A DNA stretch of 64,000 nt, taken from Paenibacillus alkalitolerans. GTDB taxonomy: Bacteria; Bacillota; Bacilli; Paenibacillales; YIM-B00363. Both the position numbers and the translations under genes were made by a program. Shown here one piece after another: positions 24,718-33,591 of this stretch. The stretch covers positions 62,001-126,000 of the forward strand of contig NZ_JAEMXM010000001.1 of the NCBI RefSeq assembly GCF_016482785.1. The letters run 5' to 3'. Below the pieces are notes generated by a model. That model was not told the DNA's origin. It saw only the letters and a program-made list of their open reading frames with translations, and did not search any database. The number at the start of each line of letters is the position of its first letter. Within the stretch, counting starts at the first letter, position 1.

Positions 24718-25742
24718 TTGGATATAGATGCGTTATCGAAACGTTTTAATCACTTTGGAAAACAAGAATGCAAAGGTTCAAGCCGTTTATACGAGAACCT
24801 GTCAATGAACATTGCGGAAGATGCCAAGCTGTTGCAGATTGCTTCATATGCCGGCCTTGGTCAACCGATCCCCAATCTATTTTTTGGCGCAGTTCAGTTC
24901 CTATTGTTGAAAGGGAACCGCCACGAACTAAGTGAGTATTACGGCAGCATTGTTGCAAATCCCAGGGACTGTGATACGGCTTACCCTCATTTCAAGGATT
25001 TCTGTAATCAATATAAAAATGAAATTATCTCGATACTCCAAAGCAAGTTGGTTCAAACGAATGAAGTGAGGCGGTGCGCCTATCTGTATCCAAGTTTTTG
25101 TTATATATACGAGATAGCTGAGAAGCCGTTATCGTTAATTGAAATTGGAACAAGCGCCGGTTTGCAGCTTTTATGGGATCAGTATTCTTATTCATATAAC
25201 ACCGGTAAAGAAGCTTACGGCAATCTTCGCTCAAGCGTGCATATCAAATCCGAAATAAGAGGGGACGTTATGCCTCTTCTCCATAAAATGAGTCCTCCTG
25301 TTGTATCCAGACACGTTTGGATCTACATGTAAATGATTTAACAAATCCGGAACACCGGCTTTGGTTGAAAGCTTTGATCTGGCCTGAACATAAAGAGAGA
25401 GTGGAACTGTTTGAAAAAGCGGCTGATAGCATGAAGACTCAACCGCCCAAGTTGATTGAAGGAGACGGCGTTACTTTATTATCGAAAGTCGCACAGGACA
25501 TCCCGCATGGAACAGCAATATGTATTTTCCATACACATGTCGCCAACCAATTACAAAGAGACGCTAAATACGCACTAGTCGAGAATATTCAAACACTGGG
25601 CAAAACCAGGGATGTATTCCATCTGTATAACAATATGTGGGATGAGAATCTGCATCTCGATTTCTTTATCAATGGCGAAGAACGAAATGAAGCATTAGCG
25701 GAGACCGAAGGGCACGGCCGATGGTTCAGGTGGTTGAAATAA
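24718..25742 (+). pseudogene. DUF2332 family protein with a frameshift
   Basis: The probable start is TTG 24718 after AAGGGGGAGATAAGG. The first frame runs to about 25315 (LLQIASYAGLGQPIPNLFFG, then LIEIGTSAGLQLLWD) and ends in a stop at 25330. The family sequence continues in another frame as LDLHVNDLTNPEHRLWLKAL, IWPEH... to 25742 (AICIFHTHVANQL). The break is at about 25312-25320, where VSRHVG-LDLHVN would be expected, and is not a homopolymer. DUF2332 has no known activity; the EIGTSAGL block suggests a nucleotide/SAM-like fold. It follows another damaged gene. Confidence 0.75.
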
Positions 25743-25781
25743 AGCGCGGATGAGCGGGGTGGGCCGATAGGCGCAACCATT

Positions 25782-26255
25782 TTACAGCGGATCGATCTGA
25801 ACGACGGCTTGCTTCCCGCTAAGCTGAATTCCGGTTTTTTTACGTCCCGACGTGCTTAGATCTTTCAGCAGCTCCTCAAGCAATTCTTTCGCTTTGGAGC
25901 CCTCTTTGCCTTGGACACGCACCACAAGTAAAACGGCGTCCCCTGATTTGAGGATGCGTTCGGCTTGTTGTTTTTTCGTTTCGTAATCATGATCCTCGAT
26001 TTGCGGAGCGAGTCGGATTTCTTTCAATTTGGGCTCCTTTTCCCGTTTCCTGGCCTGCTGCGCTACTTCTTTGGCCGCACCGGCCCCAATTAACTTGCAT
26101 GGGGGAGGACTGCTCATCAGGGAAGTGCATACTAAATCGACTTTAAGCTTCTTCGCCAATGCAAGAGCTTCTTGCGTCGGGACGATACCCAGATCTTCGC
26201 CGTTTATTCCGGTTAGCTGCACTTCCGATGCCTTTATCCGCTCATTCATGATCAT
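25782..26255 (-). CDS. Divergent translation initiation factor IF-3 paralogue
   Basis: 157 residues with both IF-3 domains: MNERIKASEVQLTGINGEDL, then GIVPTQEALALAKKLKVDLV (N-domain), and IRLAPQIEDHDYETKKQQAE plus RILKSGD (C-domain). Key linker and ribosome-contact blocks differ from the housekeeping factor: the usual DYGKFRFEQ is LIGAGAAKEVAQQ, and the FRGRE block is VQGKEGSKAKE. It is also far from the rpmI-rplT genes that normally follow infC. It is probably a second, specialised copy. AGGTGT lies 8 bases before ATG 26255. Confidence 0.8.
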   Translation of the reverse strand: MIMNERIKASEVQLTGINGEDLGIVPTQEALALAKKLKVDLVCTSLMSSPPPCKLIGAGAAKEVAQQARKREKEPKLKEIRLAPQIEDHDYETKKQQAERILKSGDAVLLVVRVQGKEGSKAKELLEELLKDLSTSGRKKTGIQLSGKQAVVQIDPL

Positions 26256-26327
26256 TGTTCGACACCTAAACTTTCCTAATTATGAATCCATATTATCTTG
26301 AGAAATCGGAATTCACAAGCATAAGAA

Positions 26328-26365
26328 ACCAGAACCGCGAAAGTTTCCGGTTCTGGTTCTTGTGA
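26328..26365 (-). terminator. Terminator of the NfeD-flotillin-PspA operon
   Basis: Perfect 10-bp stem ACCAGAACCG/CGGTTCTGGT, extended outward by ATTCACAAG/CTTGTGAT. Only a weak T tract follows on the minus strand. Confidence 0.6.
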
Positions 26366-26375
26366 TTCATTGCAA

Positions 26376-27053
26376 TTAACTGTTCTCACCGTCTTGTATT
26401 TGTTTCTTCAGCCTCGCCAGTTCATCGTCTATTTCCGACTTGGTGTTCAAGGCGTTCAGTTTTTGATCCAAATTCCGGTTTTCGTTCTTCAATACGGAAC
26501 TTGCTTCCGCATGGGCTTCGAGCTCCAACACCTTCTCTTTCATCCGGTCAAATTCTTTGACCGCGCTGGCTTTCCCGAAAGAGGAGAGCGTCTCGTTGAG
26601 CTTCTTTTGCGTTTTGGCCGCTTCCGCGCGGGCCACCAGTTCATCGCGCGATTGCTTCATTCGTTCGTACTCGGACTTCATTTCATGCAGCTGAGACCGC
26701 AGCTGATCGGATAACGACTTGGCAGATTCATACTGTGTCTTGTACACTTCCGCTTTCGCTTCGTACGTCTTCTTGTCTTCCAAAGCTTGGCGCGCTAAAG
26801 CTTCATCGCCTGCCTGAAGTGCTTGAATTGCGCCTTGTTCACGTTTGACGACCATTTCCGCCGCTTCTTCAAGCTGATGCTGAGCCCGCTTTTCTGCGGC
26901 AACCTGCTTGGCGAAGGCAACCTCAGCCTCGGACAGCTCGCTCTCCATATCCCGGATATATTGGTTCATAAGCATAACAGGATCTTCCGCTTTGTTTAAC
27001 AGTTCATGGATGGAGGATAACGAGATGTCGCGCAGTCTTTTAAAAATTCCCAT
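26376..27053 (-). CDS. pspA: PspA/IM30 (LiaH-like) membrane-stress protein
   Basis: Peripheral membrane protein that oligomerises and protects a stressed membrane. 225 residues, almost entirely coiled coil, starting MGIFKRLRDI with the family signature (EDPVMLMNQYIRDME) at about 27-41. ATG 27053 has AAGGAG 10 bases upstream; the ATG at 27062 would leave only one base. It overlaps the flotillin gene by 14 bp, so it is the last gene of a three-gene stress operon. Confidence 0.92.
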   Translation of the reverse strand: MGIFKRLRDISLSSIHELLNKAEDPVMLMNQYIRDMESELSEAEVAFAKQVAAEKRAQHQLEEAAEMVVKREQGAIQALQAGDEALARQALEDKKTYEAKAEVYKTQYESAKSLSDQLRSQLHEMKSEYERMKQSRDELVARAEAAKTQKKLNETLSSFGKASAVKEFDRMKEKVLELEAHAEASSVLKNENRNLDQKLNALNTKSEIDDELARLKKQIQDGENS

Positions 27054-28506
27054 CGTTCGCATTCTCCTTTCTCATTAGACCTTGAATCATCTTCTCAACG
27101 TCGATCCCGGATACGTTCTTTACCATCTCCGGAGCGGTGGCCATTAAAGACGTTACGTAGTTGCTGACCCTCGCCGCCCCTTCGCCGTTTCCGGTGTCTA
27201 CAACGGTAAGCTTATCGATCGAACGAATCGGATCGGCAACCTTGCCGGCCAATTCAGGAAGCATCTTGACGACAATATCGAGCACTGCGGCTTCACCGAA
27301 TTTGGCGAATGCCTCAGCCAGCTTCTCCTTGGCTTCAGCCTCCGCCAAGCCGCGAAGACGAACGACTTCCGCTTCGGCGGTACCCTTGGCCCGTTCGGCT
27401 TCCGCAATCGCCAAGCCGTCGAGACGTTTCTGTTCGGCGAGCGCCTTCGCTTCAGACTCGATTCGGAACTGCTGCGCTTCCGCTTCGCGGATGCGGCGGT
27501 TTTTCTCCGCTTCCGCCGCTTGCTCGACGGAGTAACGGTCCGCGTCCGCTTTCTTCTTCACTTCCGCGTCATATTGCTTCTCGCGGCGCAATATTTCCTT
27601 CTCTTCAATGTCGATTTCCCGTTCTTTCCGAACGAGCTCGACTTTCATTTGCTCCTCGATAACGAGCTGTTTCGATTTTGCTTCTTGAATATGGTACGCC
27701 TGGTCGGCTTCCGCTTTCGCCATATCTTGATCCCGCTTGAAAGAAGCGACCTTCAATTCCTTCTCTTTGCCCGCTTCCGCTACGTTCGTATCCCGCAGCA
27801 GCTCGGCTTTCATGCCTTCTTCGTCCGCACGCGCCTTCTGTATCCGCGAATCCCGGATCGCTTCCGCTTCCGCTATTTCAGCGTCCCGTTTCACCGCCGC
27901 GATCCGCGGTTTCCCGAGCGCATCCAAGTATCCGTGTTTGTCGCGAACGTCTTTTATTGTGAACGATACGATCTGAAGCCCCATCTTTTTCAAATCTCTT
28001 GCAGCGACACCTTGCACCTCTTGTGCAAATTTATCCCTGTTCCGGTACACCTCTTCGACGGTCATGGTACCGAGGATCGCTCTAAGGTGGCCTTCCAGCA
28101 CTTCCTGTGCCTCGGATTTTAACGCTTCCGTCGGTTTACCCATATATTGTTCCGCCGCTGTCGCCACGTCTTCAACCGAACCTCCGATCTTAATAATGGC
28201 GACGCCGTCCGCCATGACCGGAACTCCTTGCTCGGTGTACACTTCAGGTGTTGTAACATCCAATTTGTGAGAAAGTAACGATAAAAATTCGGCCTTTTGA
28301 AAAATCGGCCAGATGAATGCGCCGCCGCCACGGACGATTTTGATCTTCCGTCCCGTATCGTCGGTCAACGTGTTTTTACTGCCAAGCATTGACCCGGTCA
28401 CTACCATCGCTTCGTCGGGGCTGACCGTCTTATACCTTGCCCAGAAGGCGAGTCCGAGCAGGATGATAATACCGAGAACGACCACGGGCACTGTTATGTA
28501 TTCCAT
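27040..28506 (-). CDS. floT: Flotillin (FloT/YuaG)
   Basis: Scaffold protein of functional membrane microdomains. Residues 1-22 are a membrane hairpin/anchor (VPVVVLGIIILLGLAFWARY). The SPFH/band 7 domain spans about 25-230, followed by the long Ala/Glu/Lys coiled coil with repeated EAEA and AEAE blocks (about 230-420) and the flotillin C-terminus. 488 residues, close to B. subtilis YuaG (509). It lies 25 bp after the NfeD gene. The order NfeD-flotillin is the standard pair. Confidence 0.95.
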   Translation of the reverse strand: MEYITVPVVVLGIIILLGLAFWARYKTVSPDEAMVVTGSMLGSKNTLTDDTGRKIKIVRGGGAFIWPIFQKAEFLSLLSHKLDVTTPEVYTEQGVPVMADGVAIIKIGGSVEDVATAAEQYMGKPTEALKSEAQEVLEGHLRAILGTMTVEEVYRNRDKFAQEVQGVAARDLKKMGLQIVSFTIKDVRDKHGYLDALGKPRIAAVKRDAEIAEAEAIRDSRIQKARADEEGMKAELLRDTNVAEAGKEKELKVASFKRDQDMAKAEADQAYHIQEAKSKQLVIEEQMKVELVRKEREIDIEEKEILRREKQYDAEVKKKADADRYSVEQAAEAEKNRRIREAEAQQFRIESEAKALAEQKRLDGLAIAEAERAKGTAEAEVVRLRGLAEAEAKEKLAEAFAKFGEAAVLDIVVKMLPELAGKVADPIRSIDKLTVVDTGNGEGAARVSNYVTSLMATAPEMVKNVSGIDVEKMIQGLMRKENANDGNF

Positions 28507-28531
28507 TGATTTTCTTCCTCCTTATGTACTA

Positions 28532-29059
28532 TTAGATGCTGCCGGTTTCAGTCCATCTGCACACTGTCACCACATGGTCTTTCACTTCAATCGCCAGCAC
28601 TTTCTCGCCGGAACGAAGCTCTTCTTGTTCGGTGCTTGAGGCAATCTCATGCACAAGGCCGTGACCGAACGTAAAGGATACTTCTCCAAAACCGTTTACC
28701 GGTATCGGGATCGTCACTACACCGATTTTGCCGGGCAGTTCGGTAATGGAATACGCAATGGAATTTTCCGCCTCTTTCATCGGTTTTACATAAAAGAAAA
28801 ACAATGTAATCGAAAGGAAGGACGCTAAGAGGAGGGAAAGCGCCAATACGAGCCATATGCCGAACGGACTGTATGCTGAGAGAAGAATTCCCGCTCCGCC
28901 GAACGCGACGACACCGCCAACGATTGCAATCGGGTGCAGGAAGTCCGGTAGGATGTCCGTTAAGCCGTCCACCCAACCTCCGGTCAAGAAATCGGCGAAT
29001 ACGAGCAGTAATGCAAAGACGGATCCCGCAATGAAACAAAACCAGTACAATTCAATCAT
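28532..29059 (-). CDS. NfeD family membrane protein (YuaF-like)
   Basis: 175 residues with four hydrophobic segments in the first 100 residues, then a small OB-fold domain (ITELPGKIGVVTIPIPVNGF, then LAIEVKDHVVTV), the NfeD arrangement. It forms a functional pair with the flotillin downstream. Start 29059 gives the family N-terminus MIELYWFCFI; AGGTGG is 13 bases upstream, so the start is not certain. A sigma-W-like promoter lies 61 bp upstream. Confidence 0.87.
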   Translation of the reverse strand: MIELYWFCFIAGSVFALLLVFADFLTGGWVDGLTDILPDFLHPIAIVGGVVAFGGAGILLSAYSPFGIWLVLALSLLLASFLSITLFFFYVKPMKEAENSIAYSITELPGKIGVVTIPIPVNGFGEVSFTFGHGLVHEIASSTEQEELRSGEKVLAIEVKDHVVTVCRWTETGSI

Positions 29060-29119
29060 GTGGAGTAAGCAGCCACCTCTATCCGTCTGTAATATTGGAA
29101 ACCGTTCCCCTAACTGATA

Positions 29120-29146
29120 TACGCTTGGGACAAAGCGGAGGTTTCG
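29120..29146 (-). promoter_or_regulatory. Sigma-W-type (ECF) promoter for nfeD-floT-pspA
   Basis: On the minus strand CGAAAC and CGTA are separated by 17 bases, close to the TGAAAC-N16/17-CGTA pattern of Bacillus sigma-W. The homologous yuaFGI operon is a known sigma-W target. Confidence 0.7.
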
Positions 29147-29149
29147 GTC

Positions 29150-29175
29150 AAAAAAAAAGATGCCTGTTAAGGCAT
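29150..29175 (-). terminator. Terminator of the small membrane protein gene
   Basis: ATGCCT/AGGCAT hairpin followed on the minus strand by nine T. It directly precedes the sigma-W-like promoter of the next operon. Confidence 0.85.
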
Positions 29176-29227
29176 AAATTACCTGCAGCTCCACCGAGAG
29201 GACCACAACGCCGACGGCTGCCTGATA

Positions 29228-29380
29228 TTAATCCTCTTTGCACTTTGACACGTCAACACCGATCCAAACATTATAAGCGTCTTGGCTCCATGAATCTGCG
29301 TGAATTGCTTTCGTAATCAACATGCATACAGCAGCAACGAATACAATTAATCCGATCGTCGACAGCATCAACACGACCAT
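29228..29380 (-). CDS. Small single-pass membrane protein, unknown
   Basis: 50 residues: MVVLMLSTIGLIVFVAAVCM, then LITKAIHADSWSQD... One transmembrane helix and a short polar tail ending VSKCKED. GGAAGGAG lies 10 bases before ATG 29380 (one base before an ATG three codons upstream). A terminator follows 50 bp after the stop. Not recognised. Confidence 0.55.
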   Translation of the reverse strand: MVVLMLSTIGLIVFVAAVCMLITKAIHADSWSQDAYNVWIGVDVSKCKED

Positions 29381-29565
29381 CCGAATCATGCTCCTTCCCG
29401 CAGCATATAGAACGCTTTCAATATCTATATGCGGAAGAAGGGCTAAAACGTATATCATTTTTTTATCTCTAACAAAAATTGCACTTTTAACGGAAGGGGA
29501 AAAGTTGTCATTGTTCTCGGCAAGCGATTCCCGTTAGCATATAGGGAAAAGCGAGGGGGAGCCTT

Positions 29566-31299
29566 ATGAACGCATATGCGAAAATCATCCGAATGAACGA
29601 CGAACACGCCGCACGGGCGTTGCGAATGCAAGTCGACTCGCCCGGGACGAAATATGACGGGGGAATCGTCAACGAGCACACGGGAATCCCGAGTCCGAGC
29701 CACGGAGGAACTGCAAGCTATATCGCTTCGCTTGCCTCGGCGCTCGTCACGCCCGAGTCCCGTTATTACCGCGACGAAATCGCGGCCGCGGCGCTGAATC
29801 GAGCAGCGGACTATATGCTGCGCGTTCAGCATACGGACGGAACGATCTCGCTCGGCGGGACAAACTTTCATTCACCGCCGGACACGAGTTTCGTCGTTGC
29901 GGGAATGGCGCAAGTTTACCGCGTGTTACGCAGTGAACCCTGGATGCCGCTCCAGGATGCGGCCGAACGGGTCAATCTCTTCTTGGAACGGACAATCCCG
30001 GCGCTTGTTACAGGCGGGTGCCACACGCCGAATCATCGCTGGGTCATGACGGCGGCTTTAGGAGCGCTCTATCAATTGTTCGGACGCGGACAATTGGCGT
30101 CACGGGCGGACGAATGGTTGGCGGAGGGAATGGATTGCACGGAGGACGGCGAATGGACCGAACGCAGCAACGGCATTTATAACACTGTGAGCGATATCAT
30201 GCTCTATTATACCGCAGTCTATCTCGATCGGCCGGGGCTTCTTAAGTATGTCCGAAGAAACCTGCGAATGATGCTTTATATGGTGCATCCCGACGGCGAG
30301 GTTGTCACGGATTATTCAGGGCGGCAGGATTTCGGCGTTCCGCACGATCTGTCCGAATATTTTCTAAGTTATCGTATTATGGCGGCTCATGACCGAGATC
30401 CGTTGTTCGCATCAATGCACGACCTTACGGCTAAGACGATCACGCGCATTGGGCCCGTGAACAATCATGCGATGCTCGGCATGCTCGCTTTCCCATGCGA
30501 CGTGGATGCCGTGAAGCGCACGCCGCTGCCCGACCGGTATGAGCTGCTCTTTAACGAACGGCATCCGGTCGAGGAACATCTGAAGCGAATGGAGCAGGTG
30601 GGGCACCACTCAAAAATATTGCACAGCAGCATGCATACTTCCTTCGGAGCGCCGCTCATGCGGTATCGCGATCGGGAAACAAGCGCGACGGTCATGTCGC
30701 GGACACCGTCTTTCTTCTCGCTTCGCCATGGCGAAGCAAAGCTGCTCGGCGTCTCGGTCAATACGTTGTTTACCCCGGGTAACGTGCCCATGGAGTCGTT
30801 CGCGAAGACGGACAACGGAATTCGAATGGGAACCGTTATGCAGAAGGGGTACAACTCGCCGATACCTGCAGCTCTGCTGCCGGAATCCGCCGCGTCGGAC
30901 ATGAGCCCTTGGTATTTGCTGCCTCATCACCTAAGGGCGATCACCCACTTGCAAACTCATAGGTTGGAAGCGGAGGTGATCCGGGAAGGCGGTGAATGGA
31001 GGATTCGTCTTTGCACGAACGATCTTGAAGACGTTATAACGCAGGTCGTTTTCTTCTTTCCGGCTTGTCAATCGCTTATCGGAGACGGACTGGAACAACG
31101 GGACGGCGGGCTGTCGTTATGGAAAGGCGGCATTTTGCATGCTTCCTCGGGACGGTCGCGGATCGAGCTCGAAGGAGGCGCTTACGAACACCGTGTGGAG
31201 CAGATGAGGGGCGGAGCCGAGCCGACAGGATCGATTCAAGCGGTTGTCGTCAATCTGCTCAGTCCGTTTAATCGCGAATTTTCGATACGGCTAAGCTAG
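29566..31299 (+). CDS. Alpha/alpha-toroid protein, probable polysaccharide lyase-like enzyme
   Basis: 577 residues without a signal peptide, so it is probably cytosolic and acts on imported oligosaccharides. The N-terminal half is helical (about 30-330), with the blocks GGCHTPNHRWVMTAALGALY and YNTVSD, whose Asn-His-Arg and Tyr resemble active-site residues of heparinase II/III-type lyases. The second half is beta-rich (about 340-570), as in that fold. GAGGGGGAG precedes the ATG. It opens a polysaccharide-use locus with an ABC importer and a GH105-like gene. The enzyme class is inferred from fold and context; a hydrolase is possible. Confidence 0.6.
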   Translation: MNAYAKIIRMNDEHAARALRMQVDSPGTKYDGGIVNEHTGIPSPSHGGTASYIASLASALVTPESRYYRDEIAAAALNRAADYMLRVQHTDGTISLGGTNFHSPPDTSFVVAGMAQVYRVLRSEPWMPLQDAAERVNLFLERTIPALVTGGCHTPNHRWVMTAALGALYQLFGRGQLASRADEWLAEGMDCTEDGEWTERSNGIYNTVSDIMLYYTAVYLDRPGLLKYVRRNLRMMLYMVHPDGEVVTDYSGRQDFGVPHDLSEYFLSYRIMAAHDRDPLFASMHDLTAKTITRIGPVNNHAMLGMLAFPCDVDAVKRTPLPDRYELLFNERHPVEEHLKRMEQVGHHSKILHSSMHTSFGAPLMRYRDRETSATVMSRTPSFFSLRHGEAKLLGVSVNTLFTPGNVPMESFAKTDNGIRMGTVMQKGYNSPIPAALLPESAASDMSPWYLLPHHLRAITHLQTHRLEAEVIREGGEWRIRLCTNDLEDVITQVVFFFPACQSLIGDGLEQRDGGLSLWKGGILHASSGRSRIELEGGAYEHRVEQMRGGAEPTGSIQAVVVNLLSPFNREFSIRLS

Positions 31300-31659
31300 A
31301 GCAGGACAGCGGTAGGCTGATCAACGTTAGGAAAAGTATTCGATGCACCTCTATGTCATTTGTTTCAATACAACAATTTCACCTCGCTGACAATAATTCT
31401 ACCTGCTGAAAAATAGAGCGGAATACTGCGCAGTAAGCGGCTAGCAATAATTGCACTCCGCACAAAACACGAATTTTTATTATTGTTTCTTGCCGAAAAA
31501 TACCGTTACAATGGCCGTACTAACCGTAACCGCCGCAACGGACGGCTGCAATCAGCTTTGCAGGGCGCAGTTCAGGGTTACGTCTGCAAACGCTTACGCC
31601 TTAGAAAAGAGAAGCCGAGTTACATGGAAACCGCACAACGAAAGAAAGGGGACGAGCTT
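31300..31659. other. Regulatory gap upstream of the sugar ABC transporter
   Basis: No gene is seen in 360 bp. It holds a 12-bp palindrome TACTGCGCAGTA at 31424-31435, an 11-bp palindrome GCAATAATTGC at 31444-31454, and a cre-like site at 31585-31598. A TTGTTT-18-TACAAT pair near 31483-31512 is a weak promoter candidate. An open frame running through it into the permease lacks a ribosome site. Confidence 0.5.
31585..31598 (+). promoter_or_regulatory. cre (CcpA-binding) site before the sugar ABC operon
   Basis: TGCAAACGCTTACG matches the cre core TGNAANCGNWWNC at all defined positions; the flanking W positions are C and G. It lies 62 bp upstream of the permease start, suiting catabolite repression. 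Confidence 0.6.
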
Positions 31660-32619
31660 ATGCCAAACCTGCAAACCGTAAACAGCACACCGGCGACGTT
31701 CCGGGATAAATGGAAGCATTCCGAGTTCTATAAGTATTTCAAATACAAATATTTGACTCTGCTGATCCTCCCGGCCATCCTTTATTTCGCGGTGTTTGCG
31801 TACGGACCGGTATACGGGCTGCAGATCGCCTTCAAAGATTACAACTTCTTCGACGGAATTTGGGGCAGCGAATGGGTCGGACTTGCGCACTTCGAGCGAT
31901 TATGGCAAATGCAAAGCTTTAAGGAAGTGTTCGTTAACACGGTAGTCATCAGCTTATATAAGTTTATTTTCGGATTTCCGGCGCCCATTATATTCGCGCT
32001 CTTGCTGAACGAATTAAGGTATGTGCTGTTCAAGCGGTGGGTGCAGACCGTTTCGTACTTTCCGCATTTCGTCTCATGGGTCATTCTCGCGGGCATCTTC
32101 ACTCAATTTCTATCGCCGTCGATCGGTCCAATCAACATTTTGATCAAATCTCTCGGGTTTGAACCGATCTACTTCCTCGCTGATACGCAATGGTTCAGGA
32201 CCGTGCTGGTCACTACCGACATATGGAAGGACCTCGGTTGGGGGACAATCATTTATTTGGCGGCGCTGTCGGGCATCAATCCGGAGCTATACGAGGTGGC
32301 GAAAGTCGACGGCGCCAGCCGCTTCCAACGCATACGGTACGTGACGCTGCCGGGTCTGTATCCGGTTATCACGATCATGATGGTGCTTACGATCGGAAAG
32401 CTCATCAACGACGATTTCGATCAAGTGTTCAACTTGTATAATCCGGCCGTATACAGCGTCGGGGATGTGTTGAGCACATACACGTACCGGATGGGTCTCG
32501 TCAATATGGAATACAGCTTCGCGACGGCCGTCGGCTTGTTTAAAAATCTCATTTCGCTTGTAATGGTGCTGGGCGCGAACGCGATTGCGAAACGGTTGAA
32601 CGATTACGGGCTATGGTGA
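31660..32619 (+). CDS. LplB-type sugar ABC transporter permease
   Basis: 319 residues, six membrane segments, with the binding-protein-dependent permease loop EVAKVDGASRFQRIRYVTLPGL. AAAGGGGAC precedes ATG 31660; earlier in-frame ATGs lack a ribosome site. With the next two genes it forms a CUT1-like importer of oligosaccharides, typical of Paenibacillus polysaccharide loci. No ATPase is encoded here, which is normal because a shared MsmX-type ATPase is used. Confidence 0.92.
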   Translation: MPNLQTVNSTPATFRDKWKHSEFYKYFKYKYLTLLILPAILYFAVFAYGPVYGLQIAFKDYNFFDGIWGSEWVGLAHFERLWQMQSFKEVFVNTVVISLYKFIFGFPAPIIFALLLNELRYVLFKRWVQTVSYFPHFVSWVILAGIFTQFLSPSIGPINILIKSLGFEPIYFLADTQWFRTVLVTTDIWKDLGWGTIIYLAALSGINPELYEVAKVDGASRFQRIRYVTLPGLYPVITIMMVLTIGKLINDDFDQVFNLYNPAVYSVGDVLSTYTYRMGLVNMEYSFATAVGLFKNLISLVMVLGANAIAKRLNDYGLW

Positions 32620-32646
32620 CAATCGCGCAGAGAGGAGGCGTTACCC

Positions 32647-33516
32647 TTGAAGGAAACTTCGTTAGGAAGCCGCATTTTTGATACCGCCAACGTGCTGTTT
32701 ATGATTGTGTTAAGCTTTACGACGATATACCCGTTCCTGTATTTGCTGACGCTTTCGCTCAGCCCGAACGACGTCTCATTCGTGCAAATCCGTATCATTC
32801 CGGAGCGGGTGACGTTTAATAATTTCATACAAGTGCTTAATTACGATTATGTGATTAAAGGCTTTCTGAATACGCTGCAGCGCACGGTGTTAGGAACGGT
32901 ATTAACCGTTAGCGTTACGATTGCGGCAGCTTATGTTTTGGCGAAGTCCTATTTTCCGCACAGAAAGTTCTGGACCGTTCTGATCATCATGACGATGTTT
33001 TTCAATGGAGGGCTCATCCCGACGTACTTGCTGATCAAGAATCTCGGCCTGATGAATACCGTATGGGCGCTCACGCTTCCAATCATGGTCAATGCGTTTC
33101 AGTTAATCATCGCGAGAAATTTCATGATGTCCATACCGGAAGAGCTTGAGGAAGCCGCCAAAATCGACGGAGCTCACGAAATGTATATTTTGTGGCGCAT
33201 CGTGATCCCGCTGTCCATGCCGATTATTGCCACGTTGGGGTTGTGGAATGCGGTGAATCATTGGAATCAGTGGTTCGACAGCTTAATTTATATGACGGAG
33301 CGCGATTTGGATGTGCTGCAGGTCGTTATGCGGCGAATCGTGCTGCAGGGTCAGATGGATCTCGTGTCGGAAACGCCGATAAACGATACGAGAGGAAATC
33401 CGGAAACGATAAAAGCGGCTACCGTCATGGTGACGACCATTCCGATCATTCTCGTCTACCCTTTCGTGCAGAAATACTTCGTCAAGGGCATGATGGTGGG
33501 CTCGATCAAAGGCTAG
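32647..33516 (+). CDS. YtcP-type sugar ABC transporter permease
   Basis: 289 residues, six membrane segments, MalG-like, with the loop LEEAAKIDGAHEMYILWRIV. TTG start with GAGGAGG 9 bases upstream. It partners the preceding LplB-type permease. The C-terminal VQKYFVKGMMVGSIKG is the usual ending of this family. Confidence 0.93.
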   Translation: MKETSLGSRIFDTANVLFMIVLSFTTIYPFLYLLTLSLSPNDVSFVQIRIIPERVTFNNFIQVLNYDYVIKGFLNTLQRTVLGTVLTVSVTIAAAYVLAKSYFPHRKFWTVLIIMTMFFNGGLIPTYLLIKNLGLMNTVWALTLPIMVNAFQLIIARNFMMSIPEELEEAAKIDGAHEMYILWRIVIPLSMPIIATLGLWNAVNHWNQWFDSLIYMTERDLDVLQVVMRRIVLQGQMDLVSETPINDTRGNPETIKAATVMVTTIPIILVYPFVQKYFVKGMMVGSIKG

Positions 33517-33591
33517 CGTTCAAACGATAATCGCGCCATGCGCCGTTATCTTTGAAATATATACAATAAGAAAACAGGGAGGTTACGTTTC

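Noticed and set aside
27161-28122. Long plus-strand frames opposite the flotillin gene
   Set aside because: They mirror the repetitive Ala/Glu codons of the flotillin coiled coil and show Ser/Ala/Arg-rich shadow composition.
31483-31659. N-terminal extension of the LplB-type permease
   Set aside because: The extra 59 residues are Arg-rich, unlike the family, and the ribosome site is just before ATG 31660. The DNA is better explained as promoter region with a cre site.
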